A DNA stretch of 25,007 nt from a virus. The stretch covers positions 1 to 25,007 of the IMG/VR virus record IMGVR_UViG_3300023108_000141. The stretch is one strand, 5' to 3'. The notes below the pieces were generated by a model. It was not told the DNA's origin. It worked only from the letters and a program-made list of their open reading frames with translations, and ran no database searches. Position 1 is the stretch's first letter, and every line of letters starts with the position of its first letter. A program made the translations under genes and the position numbers. Below are positions 1 to 10,243 of the stretch, in pieces.

Positions 1-1
1 A

Positions 2-1324
2 CCTGTTGGTCTCGTTACTGATTCTACATTATCAAGTCCTATTCACGAATTTGAATTAACAGTCTTAGAAACTTATTCCGATAAATTTGCTTCCTGGCAG
101 TTTGGAAACTTAGACTTTATTGACTCTATTTCAGATCTTCAGGATGGTACAAAAACAACGTTCCCATTATTCTATAATGGGGAACTTATTAGCTTTGAAG
201 CGGATCCTAGCATCAGGATTGACCTGCAAAATTGTTTATTGATATTCATAAATGGAGTTCTTCAAGAACCAGGAGTTAATTATACTTTTGGTGGAGGAAC
301 ATCGTTCGTATTTACTACTGCACCAAAACCAGAAGACAATATTTCAATTTATTTCTACAAAGGAAGTTCTTCTGATTCTTCTGTTGGTAGTGTTTCTGAA
401 ACTATAAAGAAGGGTGATACTCTTCAAGTAGTAAAATTCAATGATGCTCCAGATATTCTATCTCAAAACAAGAGAACTGCTACAGATCTGTCATTCTCGG
501 ATAAAGTTGAAACAGAAACGTACTCTGGTCCTGGAGTAACTGAAACTTATAGACCATTAAGTTGGACAAAACAAAAAGTCGATAAGAACATCAACGGTGA
601 GTTTGTTTCTAAAGCGAGAGATTCCATTGAGTCACTAATTTTCCCAACAGCAAATATTATTGATGATGTATCTACATCTGATACTGAAATATTTGTTGAT
701 AGTGTTGAATTATTTAAATATGAAGATCCTGATTTAAGTTCTTTTGATGCGTTAATAGTTGGTGGAATATCAACTGCTTCAATATCTACAATAACTGGAA
801 ATGATTCAATTGAACTTGTAAAGAACTTCACAACTATCCAAGGAGATTCTGGATCTGTTGTAGGAATTGCATCTACATCTTCACCAAATCTTGCTATAGA
901 ATTTACATTAGATTCTTTAGTTGGAACTGATCTTCAGGTTGGTTATCCAATTTATATCTTCAATACTTCGGTTGGATCTGGAGTTACATCAATTGACACC
1001 TCTGGTAGTCAAATTGTTGGTATTGGCACCACTTATATTGACAATATCTACTATGTTCAAGATTTAAATACCTCTACTGGTATTATAACTTGCCGTATTC
1101 ATTCTGGTTCAAATGTTATTGGAATAAACACCACAGGAACTGAAGATTATCCAGTTGGCAGATATTCTTGGGGTAGGTTGTCCAATGCTTCTTTAGAAAG
1201 ATCTTCCAATCCAATTTCAATAGGTGTAACTGGAAGGGTTGTATCAGGACTTTCAACATATCCAATTCTTCAAAGAAGAAATGTGGGAATAAGATCTACT
1301 GGCGCTTTACCCAAACTGTTATAA
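2..1324 (+). CDS. Virion structural protein in the gp7 position, C-terminal 440 residues (5' end outside window)
   Basis: The frame is open from the first bases of the window, so this is the 3' part of a longer gene. A TTG at 239 is inside the open frame and is not a credible start. The visible part begins with a beta-rich module with the motif FINGVLQEPG followed by YTFGGGT and FYKGSS, a module I associate with large structural proteins of marine T4-like phages. It continues with TETYRPLSW and a region of short beta strands rich in Ser, Thr and Ile, and ends with YPILQRRNVGIRSTGALPK. It lies directly before gp8, the place occupied by baseplate wedge gp7 in T4. The role as a baseplate or tail-periphery component is inferred from position and composition. 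I see no catalytic motif. Its stop codon shares bases with the late promoter of the next gene. Confidence 0.75.
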   Translation, partial: PVGLVTDSTLSSPIHEFELTVLETYSDKFASWQFGNLDFIDSISDLQDGTKTTFPLFYNGELISFEADPSIRIDLQNCLLIFINGVLQEPGVNYTFGGGTSFVFTTAPKPEDNISIYFYKGSSSDSSVGSVSETIKKGDTLQVVKFNDAPDILSQNKRTATDLSFSDKVETETYSGPGVTETYRPLSWTKQKVDKNINGEFVSKARDSIESLIFPTANIIDDVSTSDTEIFVDSVELFKYEDPDLSSFDALIVGGISTASISTITGNDSIELVKNFTTIQGDSGSVVGIASTSSPNLAIEFTLDSLVGTDLQVGYPIYIFNTSVGSGVTSIDTSGSQIVGIGTTYIDNIYYVQDLNTSTGIITCRIHSGSNVIGINTTGTEDYPVGRYSWGRLSNASLERSSNPISIGVTGRVVSGLSTYPILQRRNVGIRSTGALPKLL

Positions 1325-1327
1325 ATA
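1320..1327 (+). promoter_or_regulatory. T4-type late promoter TATAAATA before gp8
   Basis: This is an exact match to the T4 late promoter -10 consensus TATAAATA, the element recognised by the phage sigma factor gp55. It starts 27 bases before the gp8 start codon and includes the TAA stop of the upstream gene. The motif is seen directly; its activity is inferred. Confidence 0.7.
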
Positions 1328-1346
1328 TCTAAAAAACTATGTTAAT

Positions 1347-2885
1347 ATGGCTGCTGTCGTAACAGATCAATTTAGAATACTGAATGCGAGTAACTTTATA
1401 GATTCTGTATTAGATGATAATAATTCATACTATGTTTTCTTAGGTCTACCAAATTCAACCGCCGTTGGATTTGGTAGAACTTCCGATTGGAGTACTGCCA
1501 CCAGCGGACCTCCAAGTCCAACCGACAACTCTCAGTATCTAACACATTATAGAGATACTGGAGTTTTTGGAAAAAGAATTACTAGTACAAATGTTAGAAG
1601 AGTAATAAGAAAAGTTCAGTGGACAACAAACACTGCCTATGACATGTATAGGCATGATTATAGTTCTTCTAATACAACTCCAAATTCAGCAACTAGTAGA
1701 TTATATGATTCAAATTATTATGTAATTAATAGTGATTTCAGAGTTTATATTTGTATTGATAATGGTTCTTCTGGTTCCAATTTAAAAGGTGGTAGATCAA
1801 AATTTGAACCAACATCAACAGATTTGCAACCATTTTCGGCAGGATCTGACGGATATACATGGAAGTATCTATTCTCCATTTCTCCAAGTGATGTAATCAA
1901 GTTTGATTCTACAGAATATATTGTTTTGCCTAATGACTGGTCAACGTCTTCAGATTCTCAAATTCAATCAGTTAGAGAAGCAGGAGACTCTGAGGCAAAC
2001 AATAATCAAATTAAAAAAGTTTATATTAAAAGTGCAGGTTTAGGTTATACGGCATCTACGTATGATATTTTAGGTGATGGCACTGGAGGTAGAGTTGCGA
2101 TAACAGTAGATGCTAATGGGGCAATTACTTCTACAAATGTTACAACTGGAGGAAAAGGTTATACATTTGGTATTGTTGACCTAGAAAGAACTGGAACTAT
2201 ATCAAGTGCTGCAAATTTAATTCCAATTATTCCTCCATCAAGAGGACATGGATATGATCTCTATACCGAATTAGGTGCCGATAGAGTTTTGGTTTATGCA
2301 AGGTTTGATGATTCTACTAAGGATTTTCCAGTAGATACAAAATTTGCTCAGGTTGGAATAGTTAAAAATCCAAAGGAGTATACTTCTTCAGGATTTGCCT
2401 CTACCAATTTTACTGGTTCAACTTATTCGTCTTTAAGTGCATTAAAACTGGATTCTTCATATACAGGAACACCAACAGTAGGAGAAAAAGTTACTCAGAC
2501 TCAATCATCTACAGAGATTGCGAAGGGTTGGGTTGCTTCATATGATAGTGATACAAAAGTATTAAAATATTTTAAAGATAGATCATTATTCTTAACTGAT
2601 GGTGTTAATCAAGAAGATAGGACAACCATTGGAGTAGATTCAAAAGTTATTGAGTTTAATAATACAGACAGCATTGTGTTTACTACTGCTACTCAAACAT
2701 CAGTAGCATCTGGATTTACTGGAAGTTCTGTAAATGGAACTAGTCTAGGAGTCAATTTCACAGGTGGACTTGCAGATCCAGAGATAAATAAAAAGACAGG
2801 GGATATTATCTACATTGATAATAGACCTGAAGTTGAAAGAAATCTTAGGCAAAAAGAAGACGTTAAAATCATTCTGGAATTCTAA
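1347..2885 (+). CDS. 8: Baseplate wedge protein gp8
   Basis: This is the gp8-type wedge subunit, a structural part of the six baseplate wedges of a contractile tail. Typical family segments are visible: an N-terminal ITDQ-like start (VVTDQFRILNASNF), NSYYVFLGLP near residue 27, YDMYRHDYS near 98, FRVYICIDNG at 131-140, and GYTWKYLFSISPSDVIKF at 169-186 followed by VLPNDW. The C-terminus GDIIYIDNRPEVERN also fits gp8. The length is 512 residues against 334 in T4. Part of the excess is an insert at about 223-275 with two GxGYT repeats like those in gp14. The ATG at 1347 lacks an obvious Shine-Dalgarno sequence. An ATG at 1339 is out of frame and soon stops. The gene is followed after 5 bases by the giant structural gene. 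Confidence 0.88.
   Translation: MAAVVTDQFRILNASNFIDSVLDDNNSYYVFLGLPNSTAVGFGRTSDWSTATSGPPSPTDNSQYLTHYRDTGVFGKRITSTNVRRVIRKVQWTTNTAYDMYRHDYSSSNTTPNSATSRLYDSNYYVINSDFRVYICIDNGSSGSNLKGGRSKFEPTSTDLQPFSAGSDGYTWKYLFSISPSDVIKFDSTEYIVLPNDWSTSSDSQIQSVREAGDSEANNNQIKKVYIKSAGLGYTASTYDILGDGTGGRVAITVDANGAITSTNVTTGGKGYTFGIVDLERTGTISSAANLIPIIPPSRGHGYDLYTELGADRVLVYARFDDSTKDFPVDTKFAQVGIVKNPKEYTSSGFASTNFTGSTYSSLSALKLDSSYTGTPTVGEKVTQTQSSTEIAKGWVASYDSDTKVLKYFKDRSLFLTDGVNQEDRTTIGVDSKVIEFNNTDSIVFTTATQTSVASGFTGSSVNGTSLGVNFTGGLADPEINKKTGDIIYIDNRPEVERNLRQKEDVKIILEF
2013..2171 (+). repeat. Two GxGYT beta repeats inserted in gp8
   Basis: Residues 223-275 of gp8 contain KSAGLGYTASTYDI and, about 38 residues later, TTGGKGYTFGIVDL. 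They resemble the longer repeat run in gp14 and are not expected in the short T4 gp8. Confidence 0.55.
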
Positions 2886-2890
2886 AAAAG

Positions 2891-5800
2891 ATGGCACAAA
2901 AAACAGACTTAAATATCAACCCATATTATGATGATTTTGATTCGGGTAAAAACTTTTATAAAGTCTTATTTAAGCCAGGATTTCCAGTTCAGGCACGAGA
3001 ATTAACTACACTTCAATCGATATTACAAAATCAGATTGAAAATTTTGGAAGTTATACATTTAAAGAAGGAACGGTAGTAATACCCGGAAACATTGTCTAT
3101 GATGGTCAATTTTATGCAGTTAAGTTAAATTCAACTGAGTTTGGTGTTGACATATCATTATATCTCAGAAGTCTTATAGGTAAGAAAATTACAGGACAAA
3201 CCTCTGGGACTACTGCGACAGTTCAATTTGTCGCTTTTCCAGATGGTGGAGATATTCAAGATCCAACAATTTATGTGAAGTATGTAGATTCTAATGATAA
3301 TTTTGTCTTTGATCAGTTTGTAGATGGAGAATCATTGTCTGCAGATGAAAATGTAGTTTATGGAAACACAACTATCACTGCTGGAACTCCATTTGCGTCT
3401 CTTATCAGTTTAAACGCAACTTCTATCGGTTCAGCAGCATCAATTGGAGAAGGAATATATTTTATTAGAGGATATTTTGCGAAAGTTTCAAAGCAAACAA
3501 TATTACTTGACAAGTATACAAACACACCATCTTACAGAGTTGGTTTAACAATTAGCGAATTGCTTGTCAACGCTAAAGACGATGGATCTTTATATGACAA
3601 TGCTAGAGGATTTACAAATTATGCCGCACCAGGTGCAGATAGATTACAAATTAATTTAACATTATCTAAGAAGTTACTCACAGACACCAATGATACGGAC
3701 TTTGTAGAACTTCTTAGAGTAGAAGATGGTAAAATAAAGAAAATTGAAAATAAGACTCAACTCAACAGACTTGGTGATTACATCGCAGAAAGAACATATG
3801 AGGAGTCTGGGCATTATGCATTAGACAATTTTAAAGTATCTTTACACAATTCACTCAATGACAAGTTGGGAAATGATGGACTGTTTTTTAACAATCAATC
3901 TACAGATCAACTTAATATACCTTCCGATGATCTCATGTGTGTAAAAGTTTCTCCTGGAGAAGCTTATGTTGGTGGTTATAATGTGGAAAAAGTATCAAAT
4001 ACAATTATTGATGTAGAAAAACCAAGAGATACTGCAACAGTATCTACTGCAAATATTCCCTTTGAAATGGGAAATCTTCTCAGAGTCAATAATGTAACTG
4101 GGGCACCAAAACAAAAAGAATCTATCGATCTTTATAATAGACACACTAATGGTGGTGGAACTAAAATAGGAGATGCCAGAGTTTATACGTTTAATCTAAC
4201 AGGATCTGCATATCAAGATGGATCTACCAATTGGGATTTATATTTGTATGATGTTCAAACATATACGGAGTTGACATTAAACACTCCAGTAGGACCTTTA
4301 AATCTTATAACATCATCATATATTAAAGGAAAGAGTAGTGGTGCAAGTGGATATGCAGTTTCATCAGGATCTGGTAGCGCAGTAAGTATTAGACAAACTT
4401 CAGGAACTTTCTCCGTAGGCGAGCAGTTGATTATCAATGGTGTTGATGCTTCTGCCACTGTAGCGTCAGTAATTGTATATGGAACTAGAGATATTAAATC
4501 TGTTTCTCAAACTGGTGTCTCCGATTTTCCAGATTTTTCTGCAAATACTGTACTAGATTCTATTGATCTTCCTAATGGAATTGTTGGTGGAACAATCAGT
4601 GGAGGAAATACACTTGTAAGTCCAGGAAAGGTATTTACCGGAGTCAAAGTTGGAGATGTCATTAGATATCAGACTTCTTCTGGCGATGAAACATTCAATA
4701 GAGTTACTGCAGTCAGTACGTCATCACTTACCATTGGAATTGGAACCACTGTTTCTGGTATATCTAAAGGGGAAGTTACTAACGGAACATACTCTCAAAT
4801 AAAACTTGGTGTTCCAGCGCTGAGAAATCAGGATAAGGGATATCTTTACGCAGAACTTCCAGATTCCAATATTGAATCGGTAAATCTTTCTGGTTCATCA
4901 CTAAAAATATCTGAGCAAATTACTGGTGAAACGACTGACGGCAGTGGTGTCTTAACATTTGACTTATCTTCGGGTGGAATTACTTCTGGAATCACAAGTG
5001 CATTCTTTGATCCATTTGATGAGGAAAGGTATTCTGTTCATTACACTGGTGGTGGAATTGGAACAGTAACTTCTGATGCGTTCTCTATTAGTGGGAATGT
5101 CGTCACCATTAATGGATTAGATACTAGTGAGACTAGTGTTGTAGTAAATGCTTCTCTTACAAAGAATGGTATTCAAAGTAAAATAAAAGAATACACAAGA
5201 AGTTCAACACTTGATGTCATCTATTCAAGAGATCAACAGTCTGGTGTTGGCGTCAATACTTCTATTAACGATGGTCTTACTTATAATACAAACTATGGAC
5301 TGAGAGTTCAAGATGAAGAAATTTCTTTAAACTATCCAGACGTAGTAAAAGTTCTTGCCATTCACGAATCATTAGACGAAAACGCATCAACATTGGATCA
5401 AATTCAGTTCTTTGATGCTTCTGTAGTGAGTAATGCCATCATTGGTGAAAACATTACCAGTTCTACAAGTAACACTATAGCAAGAGTAGTTGCGAAACCA
5501 ACGTCTCTTTCTTTATCTGTCGTATATTTAAATCAAGATAGATTTATTGCTGGAGAAAGTGTCACGTTAGAAGAATCTAACAATACAGCTTCACTTCAAT
5601 CTGTAACTAAAGGTTCTTATAAGGATGTTACTTCATCCTTCACGTTAGACAAAGGTCAAAAGGATCAATATTACGACTATTCCAGACTTGTCAGAAGTTC
5701 AAATACACCAATTCCTTCCAGAAGATTGAAAGTTGTATTTGATCATTACACGGTTCCCGCCTCAGATAGTGGTGATGTTTATACCGTTCTCAGTTATGAT

Positions 5801-8800
5801 GATGAAAGATTTACTGAGGATATTCCTTCTATCGGAGCTAGAAAAGTAAGAGCTTCTGATACACTTGATTTTAGACCAAGAGTATCACAGTTCACTGCTA
5901 CTGACAAATCACCATTTGACTTTGACTCAAGAAGTTTTGGAACTTTACCAAAACTTATTTTAAAACCAAAAGAAAGTTCGTTAGTTGGTTATAATTATTA
6001 TCTGCCAAGAATTGATAAAATATATCTAGATACATTCGGAAACTTTATTGTACAAAAAGGAATTTCCGAGATTAATCCAAAAATTCCAACAAATAAAAAT
6101 CCTGATGGATTGATGGATTTGGGAACAATATCTCTTCCAGCATATCTGTATGATCCAAGTGATGCTGATATTTCTCTGGTAGATAATAGAAGATATACCA
6201 TGAGAGATATTGGAAAACTTGAAGATAGAATTGAAAATCTGGAGAGAGTTACTTCACTTTCTCTCTTAGAAGTAAACACACAAACTCTTCAAGTTCAGGA
6301 TGCACAAGGAAATAATAGATTTAAGACTGGATTCTTTGTAGATGATTTTAAGAATAATTCTCTAATCAATCTAGATGTTTCTTCAATAGAAGTAGACACT
6401 GATGCTCAAGAACTTACAACTATAATTAGTGACAATTCTCTTAAGAGTCAGATAGCACCTTCAACCGATACTACCGATGAAAATTTAGATCTGTCTACAA
6501 ACTTTGATCTATTAGATTCAAACGTTCAAAAGACAGGAAATGCAATTACATTAAAATATAATAGTGTTGGTTGGATTGAACAACCACTGGCAACTAAAGT
6601 AGAAAATGTAAATCCATTCCATGTAGTTTCTTATAATGGATTTGTTAAACTTTCTCCTACTAATGATAGTTGGGTTAGAACTGTCAGACTTGCAGACTCC
6701 AATTCTTCAGTCACAAGGAGAGTTCCAGATCCAAATCGTAGAGGAACAACAGGAACGTTTGTAACTTCTAGAGATGTTGTAGTTTCTTCTGGCAAAGATG
6801 CATACATGCGTTCCAGAAATACACAATTCTCAGCAAACAATCTGAAACCACTTACAAAATTCTATCAATTCTTTGATGGAAACGGTAGTGTTGACTTTGT
6901 TCCAAAATTACTTGAAATATCTAATGATTCAACACTCGTAAATTATGGTTCTGTTGGTTCTTTTGAAGTTGGGGAAACTGTAATTGGATATAGTGATGGC
7001 GAATCTGTAATAACATTTAGATTGTGTTCTGGAAATCATAAAGAAGGAACTTTTAATTCACCATCAAAGATTTTTAACATAAATCCTTACATAAAATCAG
7101 AAAATCTTTCTGCCGTATACAGCCAATCTTCAAAAGTTCTTAATATTGACACATTTGCTCTTTCGGAAGAAGCGCAAGGAAAGTATTCTGGGTATATTAA
7201 AACAGGAACAAAATTAGTAGGACAAACAAGTGGTGCCGTTGCATATGTTAAGGATCTTCGTTTGATCAGTGATAATTATGGCGATCTTTTGGGATCTTTC
7301 TTCCTGAGAGACCCATACACTGTCCCAGCACCTGCTGTCAGAATATCTACAGGAACTAAAACATATAAACTGACAAACAGTCCTACAAACGCCGCTCCTC
7401 TCCCAGGAAGCAAATTACAGTCAACCGCAGAGGCATCATACAGATCTGAGGGTAGATTTGAAGTTCGTCAGCGTCAAACTACTAGAGTCACTGCTAATTT
7501 CTATGATCCTCTAGCACAATCATTTAGTGTTGGTGGAACAATTGATGCTCCAGATTTAAATGGGCAAAATGACGATGCCAACGGTGCTTTCTTGACCGCA
7601 GTAGATCTTTTCTTTGCTAACAAACCATCTGGAAATGATCCAGTAAGAATTGAAATAAGAACTGTTGAATTGGGAACTCCAACAAGAACAATTATTGGAA
7701 ATCCTACAACACTCAGACCTACTGATATTACAACTTCAACAAATGGCGAAACCGCAACAACTGTAACCTTTGATTATCCAATTTATCTGGCTCCTGGACA
7801 AGAGTATGCAATTGTTGCTGTAGCAGAAACAACTGATGAATATGAATTGTGGATTGCTGAGATGGGCGAAAAAACAATCAATACACAATCCCTACCCAAC
7901 GCAGAATCGATTATTTATTCAAAACAGTTTGCTCTCGGAAGTTTGTTCAAGTCCCAAAATGGATCTATTTGGACTGCCAACCAGTATCAAGATCTTAAAT
8001 TTAAACTCTATAAGGCAAACTTTACATCAACAACTGGAACAGCATTCTTCTATAATCCAACATTAAATGAAAGTAATGGATACGTTGAGAATTTATCAAA
8101 CAATCCTATTACAACATTACCAAAGACAGTAACCCTTGGAATATCCACAATTCCCGAGGGTGATGGAAATATCGGTATTTTAACAGTTGGTAGAAAAGTT
8201 TCTGGAACTAATGGATTTGGATATGGTCATATTGTTGGGCAAGGAAGTTCTGTCGCCAATGTTACTATTACTGATGGTGGAGAAAATTATGTAAGTGCCT
8301 CTGATTTGGCAACTACAAATATTGTTGGTAGTGGTTCCGGTCTTAGAGTCAGTATTACTGCAACTAATGGTGTTGTCACTGGAATCGCTGCGACAACGAA
8401 TACTGGAAATGGATATCAAGTCGGTGATGTTGTTGGAATTACAACCACATTAGGAAGAGATGCACAGTTTACTATCCAGTCAATTACTGGATTAGATACT
8501 TTATATTTGAGTAATGTTCAGGGCGAAAAAGGTGCATCCAAGACTTTCCAAGTTGGTGCTGCATTGAGCTACTATAACGACTCTGGAACTATTGTTTCTC
8601 TTGCAAGCACAACAATTACTGACAGAACTTCTGAAGGATCCGGTCTGAATTCTGGAAATTATTTAAAAGTAGATCATTTTGATCATGGAATGTACTATTC
8701 CACAAATAAGGTCATTATTTCGGATATCGAATCAAACGTCCCACCAACAACTTTAGATTCTGCTTTATCGATTGACGAGTCAGCAACAATTAGTGTTGCA

Positions 8801-9994
8801 AGCACTTCAAACTTTGACACTTTTGAGGGACAAACCGTTTCTGGTTCATATCTTGGATATGCAAAAATTGGCGATGAGATAATTTCTTACAGTGAAGTTG
8901 GTAGTGGAACTCTTACAATAAGTGCTAGAGCAGTAGAGGGTAAAGTTCAACCCCACGAAGTTGGAAGTTCGGTTACAAAGTATGAGTTAAATGGCGTTTC
9001 TCTAAGAAGAATTAATGGAATCACTCATGATGTAAGTTCACTTGGAAATGAACTAGATGAATATCACGTTGCAGTTGACATGTCAACCAATGGTAATGAT
9101 AGATCTAATGATGGTGATACTTCTGGAGCACCACAATTATCATTCACATCAGAGGCATCGATTGGTGGAAATAACTGTAAGGCAACTGAAAATATTCAGT
9201 TTAATGAAATTGTTCCGAATTATGATATTTTGACACCTGGTTCTTCCACAACAGTCACAGCGTCTGTAAGAACAACTACGGGAAGAAGTGTTGATGGATC
9301 GGAAACACCTTTCGTTGATAATGGTTTTGAAAATGTAGAGTTGAATGAGATAAACAAACTGAGTTCTGTAAGAATGGTTGCTTCTAATATTAATGAGACT
9401 ACAAGTTTAACTACATTACCAAGAAACAAATCATTCACAACTGGCATAACCTTAGGTACAACAGATTCTAACTTGTCACCAATCATCTATACTGATACTG
9501 CAATGACAGAATTTAGATTGAACAGATTGAATCAACCTATCTCCGATTATTCTGAGGATAATAGAGTCAACTCATTGCTGTTTGATCCACATGCGGCAGT
9601 TTATGTATCTAATACCGTCAATCTGACTCAGGCAGCATCTTCACTCAAAGTAATTCTTGCTGCTTACAGACATGAATCTGCAGACTTTAGAGTTCTTTAT
9701 AATTTGATTAGAGCAGATTCTAGTGAAGTAACGCAAGAGTTTGAACTATTCCCTGGTTATGATAATTTGACTATTAACGCTGACGGAACTATCACTCCTA
9801 CCGATGATTCCAACAATAGTGGAAGATCAGATACATTTGTTCCAGCAAGTTTGGAAAATCAGTATCTTGAGTATGAATTTACAGCAGACAATTTAGATCT
9901 GTTTACTGGATATACAATCAAAATTGTAATGTCTGGTACTGATCAGGCACATGCTCCCAGAATAAAGGATCTTAGAACAATTGCGTTGAGATGA
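2891..9994 (+). CDS. Giant 2367-residue virion protein with DUF4815 domain
   Basis: This very large structural protein fills 7.1 kb, where T4 carries gp9-gp12. The N-terminus matches DUF4815: PYYDDFD at 11-17, then VLFKPGFPVQARELTTLQSI at 26-45 and LQNQIENFG. Further segments that I associate with the same family occur much later: a GQKDQYYDYSRLVRSS stretch after F917 and DFRPRVS at 993-999. The family region therefore seems stretched over about 1000 residues by inserted modules. Such modules include KITGQTSGTTA (99-109), YIKGKSSGASG (477-487) and KLVGQTSGAVA (about 1441-1451). A DPLAQSFSVGG motif and LTAVDLFFANK follow near 1536-1580, and GxxY repeats lie near 1790-1855. The C-terminal 200 residues form another beta domain. 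No transmembrane segment or enzyme motif is seen. A baseplate-attached fibre or adhesin role is inferred. The start is preceded by AAAAAAG, a weak ribosome site. Confidence 0.85.
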   Translation: MAQKTDLNINPYYDDFDSGKNFYKVLFKPGFPVQARELTTLQSILQNQIENFGSYTFKEGTVVIPGNIVYDGQFYAVKLNSTEFGVDISLYLRSLIGKKITGQTSGTTATVQFVAFPDGGDIQDPTIYVKYVDSNDNFVFDQFVDGESLSADENVVYGNTTITAGTPFASLISLNATSIGSAASIGEGIYFIRGYFAKVSKQTILLDKYTNTPSYRVGLTISELLVNAKDDGSLYDNARGFTNYAAPGADRLQINLTLSKKLLTDTNDTDFVELLRVEDGKIKKIENKTQLNRLGDYIAERTYEESGHYALDNFKVSLHNSLNDKLGNDGLFFNNQSTDQLNIPSDDLMCVKVSPGEAYVGGYNVEKVSNTIIDVEKPRDTATVSTANIPFEMGNLLRVNNVTGAPKQKESIDLYNRHTNGGGTKIGDARVYTFNLTGSAYQDGSTNWDLYLYDVQTYTELTLNTPVGPLNLITSSYIKGKSSGASGYAVSSGSGSAVSIRQTSGTFSVGEQLIINGVDASATVASVIVYGTRDIKSVSQTGVSDFPDFSANTVLDSIDLPNGIVGGTISGGNTLVSPGKVFTGVKVGDVIRYQTSSGDETFNRVTAVSTSSLTIGIGTTVSGISKGEVTNGTYSQIKLGVPALRNQDKGYLYAELPDSNIESVNLSGSSLKISEQITGETTDGSGVLTFDLSSGGITSGITSAFFDPFDEERYSVHYTGGGIGTVTSDAFSISGNVVTINGLDTSETSVVVNASLTKNGIQSKIKEYTRSSTLDVIYSRDQQSGVGVNTSINDGLTYNTNYGLRVQDEEISLNYPDVVKVLAIHESLDENASTLDQIQFFDASVVSNAIIGENITSSTSNTIARVVAKPTSLSLSVVYLNQDRFIAGESVTLEESNNTASLQSVTKGSYKDVTSSFTLDKGQKDQYYDYSRLVRSSNTPIPSRRLKVVFDHYTVPASDSGDVYTVLSYDDERFTEDIPSIGARKVRASDTLDFRPRVSQFTATDKSPFDFDSRSFGTLPKLILKPKESSLVGYNYYLPRIDKIYLDTFGNFIVQKGISEINPKIPTNKNPDGLMDLGTISLPAYLYDPSDADISLVDNRRYTMRDIGKLEDRIENLERVTSLSLLEVNTQTLQVQDAQGNNRFKTGFFVDDFKNNSLINLDVSSIEVDTDAQELTTIISDNSLKSQIAPSTDTTDENLDLSTNFDLLDSNVQKTGNAITLKYNSVGWIEQPLATKVENVNPFHVVSYNGFVKLSPTNDSWVRTVRLADSNSSVTRRVPDPNRRGTTGTFVTSRDVVVSSGKDAYMRSRNTQFSANNLKPLTKFYQFFDGNGSVDFVPKLLEISNDSTLVNYGSVGSFEVGETVIGYSDGESVITFRLCSGNHKEGTFNSPSKIFNINPYIKSENLSAVYSQSSKVLNIDTFALSEEAQGKYSGYIKTGTKLVGQTSGAVAYVKDLRLISDNYGDLLGSFFLRDPYTVPAPAVRISTGTKTYKLTNSPTNAAPLPGSKLQSTAEASYRSEGRFEVRQRQTTRVTANFYDPLAQSFSVGGTIDAPDLNGQNDDANGAFLTAVDLFFANKPSGNDPVRIEIRTVELGTPTRTIIGNPTTLRPTDITTSTNGETATTVTFDYPIYLAPGQEYAIVAVAETTDEYELWIAEMGEKTINTQSLPNAESIIYSKQFALGSLFKSQNGSIWTANQYQDLKFKLYKANFTSTTGTAFFYNPTLNESNGYVENLSNNPITTLPKTVTLGISTIPEGDGNIGILTVGRKVSGTNGFGYGHIVGQGSSVANVTITDGGENYVSASDLATTNIVGSGSGLRVSITATNGVVTGIAATTNTGNGYQVGDVVGITTTLGRDAQFTIQSITGLDTLYLSNVQGEKGASKTFQVGAALSYYNDSGTIVSLASTTITDRTSEGSGLNSGNYLKVDHFDHGMYYSTNKVIISDIESNVPPTTLDSALSIDESATISVASTSNFDTFEGQTVSGSYLGYAKIGDEIISYSEVGSGTLTISARAVEGKVQPHEVGSSVTKYELNGVSLRRINGITHDVSSLGNELDEYHVAVDMSTNGNDRSNDGDTSGAPQLSFTSEASIGGNNCKATENIQFNEIVPNYDILTPGSSTTVTASVRTTTGRSVDGSETPFVDNGFENVELNEINKLSSVRMVASNINETTSLTTLPRNKSFTTGITLGTTDSNLSPIIYTDTAMTEFRLNRLNQPISDYSEDNRVNSLLFDPHAAVYVSNTVNLTQAASSLKVILAAYRHESADFRVLYNLIRADSSEVTQEFELFPGYDNLTINADGTITPTDDSNNSGRSDTFVPASLENQYLEYEFTADNLDLFTGYTIKIVMSGTDQAHAPRIKDLRTIALR
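8260..8450 (+). repeat. GxxY beta repeats in the giant structural protein
   Basis: The encoded segment contains VTITDGGENYVSASDL and, about 45 residues later, TTNTGNGYQVGDVVGI. Spacing and pattern resemble the GxGY repeats in gp8 and gp14 of the same window. Confidence 0.5.
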
Positions 9995-10188
9995 TAAGAG
10001 TAGAAGGACATAAAAATCTTTACAGAGATGAAAAAAGTGGTGCCATAGTAAATTGTGACACCACTTCATATAATCAATACGTCAATTCTCTCAATCACAA
10101 AGAAATGCAGAGGCAAGAATTGGATAAGATGAAAGAAGATATTGACGAAATAAAAACACTACTAAAAGAGATCCTAAATAGCAAATAA
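9991..10188 (+). CDS. Small conserved-looking protein with C-terminal coiled coil (65 aa)
   Basis: The ATG overlaps the stop of the giant gene by 4 bases (ATGA), which implies translational coupling. The N-terminal half reads GHKNLYRDEKSGAIVN followed by YNQYVNSLN. The C-terminal half, about residues 36-65, is a charged amphipathic helix with heptad-like Leu/Ile/Met spacing (MKEDIDEIKTLLKEIL) that suggests a coiled coil. I do not recognise a defined family function. Coupling to the giant structural gene suggests a helper, chaperone or small virion role, but this is inference. A CTAAATAG sequence lies within its 3' end and a TATAAATA promoter follows its stop. Confidence 0.7.
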   Translation: MIRVEGHKNLYRDEKSGAIVNCDTTSYNQYVNSLNHKEMQRQELDKMKEDIDEIKTLLKEILNSK

Positions 10189-10207
10189 TTTCACGGCATT
10201 TGGTTGA

Positions 10208-10215
10208 TATAAATA
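10208..10215 (+). promoter_or_regulatory. T4-type late promoter TATAAATA before the fibre gene pair
   Basis: An exact late consensus lies in the only intergenic gap of this region, 36 bases upstream of the ATG at 10244. It probably drives the fibre pair and the neck genes behind them, which follow without any further promoter-sized gap. Confidence 0.72.
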
Positions 10216-10243
10216 TCTATAGAAACACATGCTCATCTGAATA

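Noticed and set aside
239-241. TTG as the start of the first gene
   Set aside because: The same frame is open with sensible protein sequence from base 2, including a module that runs through this point, so the gene begins outside the window.
10174-10181. CTAAATAG as a further late promoter
   Set aside because: It is inside the 65-residue gene and an exact TATAAATA follows 34 bases later, which is the simpler promoter for the downstream genes.
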